Of a stretch of 14,603 nt of DNA, positions 13,985-14,603 are shown piece after piece. The DNA lies in the NCBI GenBank assembly GCA_021159525.1, contig JAGHEC010000088.1:1-14603 (forward strand). Direction: 5' to 3'. The notes beneath the pieces were generated by a model. The model had not been told where the DNA came from and did not search any database. It was given only the letters and a program-made list of their open reading frames with translations. Source of the stretch: Deltaproteobacteria bacterium (lineage in GTDB: Bacteria; Desulfobacterota; DSM-4660; Desulfatiglandales; Desulfatiglandaceae). Positions within the stretch are counted from its first letter, which is position 1; each line of letters begins with the position of its first letter. Position numbers and translations under genes: made by a program.

Positions 13985-14225
13985 GTAACAGCTCAATAAA
14001 TGGGGGCAGAAGGGTTTTTCTGACGCGACTGCCGGGAGGGCGCCGTCTCTTTGTGACTTATCAGCGGGGGAAGCCGCAGCCCGACGAAGTCGAGAATGCC
14101 AAAGGGGCGGGTGTCCCCCGCAGATAAGTCACTCAAGAGACCAGCCCGGAGGCCCGGAGCGGAAGAAAAATTCTTCTGCCCCGGCGCCAGGTTCGCAGTT
14201 ATCCCCCTAATTATTGAGGTGATAC
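13985..14225 (+). mobile_element. Foldback repeat copy C (241 bp) with 8-bp target duplication: probable non-autonomous MITE
   Basis: It shares left terminus GTAACAGCTCAATAA and right terminus (inward) GTATCACCTCAATAA with copy B. The internal stem pairs 14045-14070 with 14115-14141 (about 24 pairs, one mismatch and a one-base bulge) around a 44-base loop. It lacks 104 bases of the centre found in copies A and B. It contains no coding capacity for a transposase, so movement would need an enzyme supplied in trans. The termini beginning GTAA/GTAT and the 8-bp duplication resemble the IS66 family, but this is a guess from ends alone. It lies between gspM and gspC and ends nine bases before the gspC ATG. 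Confidence 0.82.
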
Positions 14226-14233
14226 AATCCAAA
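14226..14233 (+). repeat. Right target-site duplication of repeat copy C
   Basis: AATCCAAA, identical to 13977-13984. It lies directly between the right end of the element and the gspC start codon. Confidence 0.75.
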
Positions 14234-14234
14234 C

Positions 14235-14603
14235 ATGTCTTTCAAGATCTGGCTCATTAATCTCATGCTCATCATCGCCGCGGCCCTGGCAGGAATCGAG
14301 GTCTATGGGGTATGGTCCAACATACGACCTTCAGAGCCCCCGAAACGGTCTGCCTCAATTGCCTCCAAAAAAGAGGAACAGAGGCCGGTTGAAACCATAG
14401 CCCGCACGCCGCCGCCCCCGGAAGAGTACTTCGAACCAGTGGTTGCAAAAAATCTTTTTTCCCCCGACCGGACCGCTTATCGACCGGAAACCTCCGACAG
14501 CCCCGAGCCTGCCCTGACTGCTGAGGCGGAAAAAAACCTCAAAGGGCTCTCCCTGTACGGGGTCGTCATCGCGAATGATTGCCAAAAGGCCCTGGTGATG
14601 GAC
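14235..14603 (+). CDS. gspC: Type II secretion protein GspC (3' partial)
   Basis: The frame is open from ATG 14235 to the window end (123 codons). It begins MSFKIWLINLMLIIAAALAG, a short cytoplasmic end and one transmembrane helix (about 5-25). A proline- and charge-rich linker (about 30-65) follows, then FEPVVAKNLFSPDR and LKGLSLYGVVI...KALVMD, the start of the periplasmic HR domain typical of GspC/PulC. GspC connects the inner-membrane platform to the secretin GspD, whose gene may follow. Placing gspC after gspM differs from the classical C-to-O order of gammaproteobacteria. The only Shine-Dalgarno-like sequence, GAGGTGA at 14216-14222, belongs to the right end of repeat copy C and lies 12 bases from the ATG, longer than usual. 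Confidence 0.88.
   Translation, partial: MSFKIWLINLMLIIAAALAGIEVYGVWSNIRPSEPPKRSASIASKKEEQRPVETIARTPPPPEEYFEPVVAKNLFSPDRTAYRPETSDSPEPALTAEAEKNLKGLSLYGVVIANDCQKALVMD

Noticed and set aside
5523..14225. The repeats as a CRISPR array
   Set aside because: Copies are about 345 bp, separated by kilobases of genes, with no regular spacers.

Overview
The window looks like chromosomal DNA of a Desulfobacterota-type (deltaproteobacterial) Gram-negative bacterium. This is an inference from gene content: MEP-pathway IspH, a zinc-ribbon/DUF3426 protein, a UspA of the GWGTISYKV type, and a type II secretion (T2SS) operon in K-L-M-C order. No rRNA, tRNA or CRISPR array was found.

Layout. (1) 1-2300, plus strand: a 5'-truncated IspH-UbiA fusion (isoprenoid precursor reductase joined to a membrane prenyltransferase-like domain), overlapped by 4 bp with a family 2 glycosyltransferase. 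(2) 2301-2609: a non-coding stretch with two decayed repeat fragments. (3) 2610-3434: a stand-alone sugar-nucleotidyltransferase related to the GlmU N-terminal domain. (4) 5408-3456, minus strand: a three-gene run of PaaI-like thioesterase, hypoxanthine phosphoribosyltransferase and zinc-ribbon/DUF3426 membrane protein. (5) 5409-6013: a divergent intergenic region with full repeat copy A and a good sigma-70-like promoter facing right. (6) 6014-8182: acyl-CoA ligase and universal stress protein, probably one transcript. (7) 8357-10170: a small lipoprotein of unknown function, then the ribosome-assembly GTPase Der. (8) 10171-10789: repeat copy B. (9) 10790-14603: T2SS inner-membrane genes gspK, gspL, gspM, then repeat copy C, then the start of gspC, which runs off the window.

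The most unusual content is a family of short non-coding repeats. Copies A and B are 345 bp and copy C is 241 bp. All lie in the same orientation, all are intergenic, and all have 15-bp imperfect terminal inverted repeats plus a strong internal inverted repeat, so each could fold into a long hairpin. Copy C is flanked by a perfect 8-bp direct duplication (AATCCAAA) and lacks a 104-bp internal module present in A and B. This is what a non-autonomous mobile element (MITE-like) would look like. Copy C sits directly before the gspC start codon and supplies the only visible Shine-Dalgarno-like sequence. Two decayed 3' ends of the family lie at 2323-2558.

The coding genes are mostly housekeeping. 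The second point of interest is the IspH-UbiA fusion, whose UbiA part has lost the first aspartate of its second Asp-rich motif.
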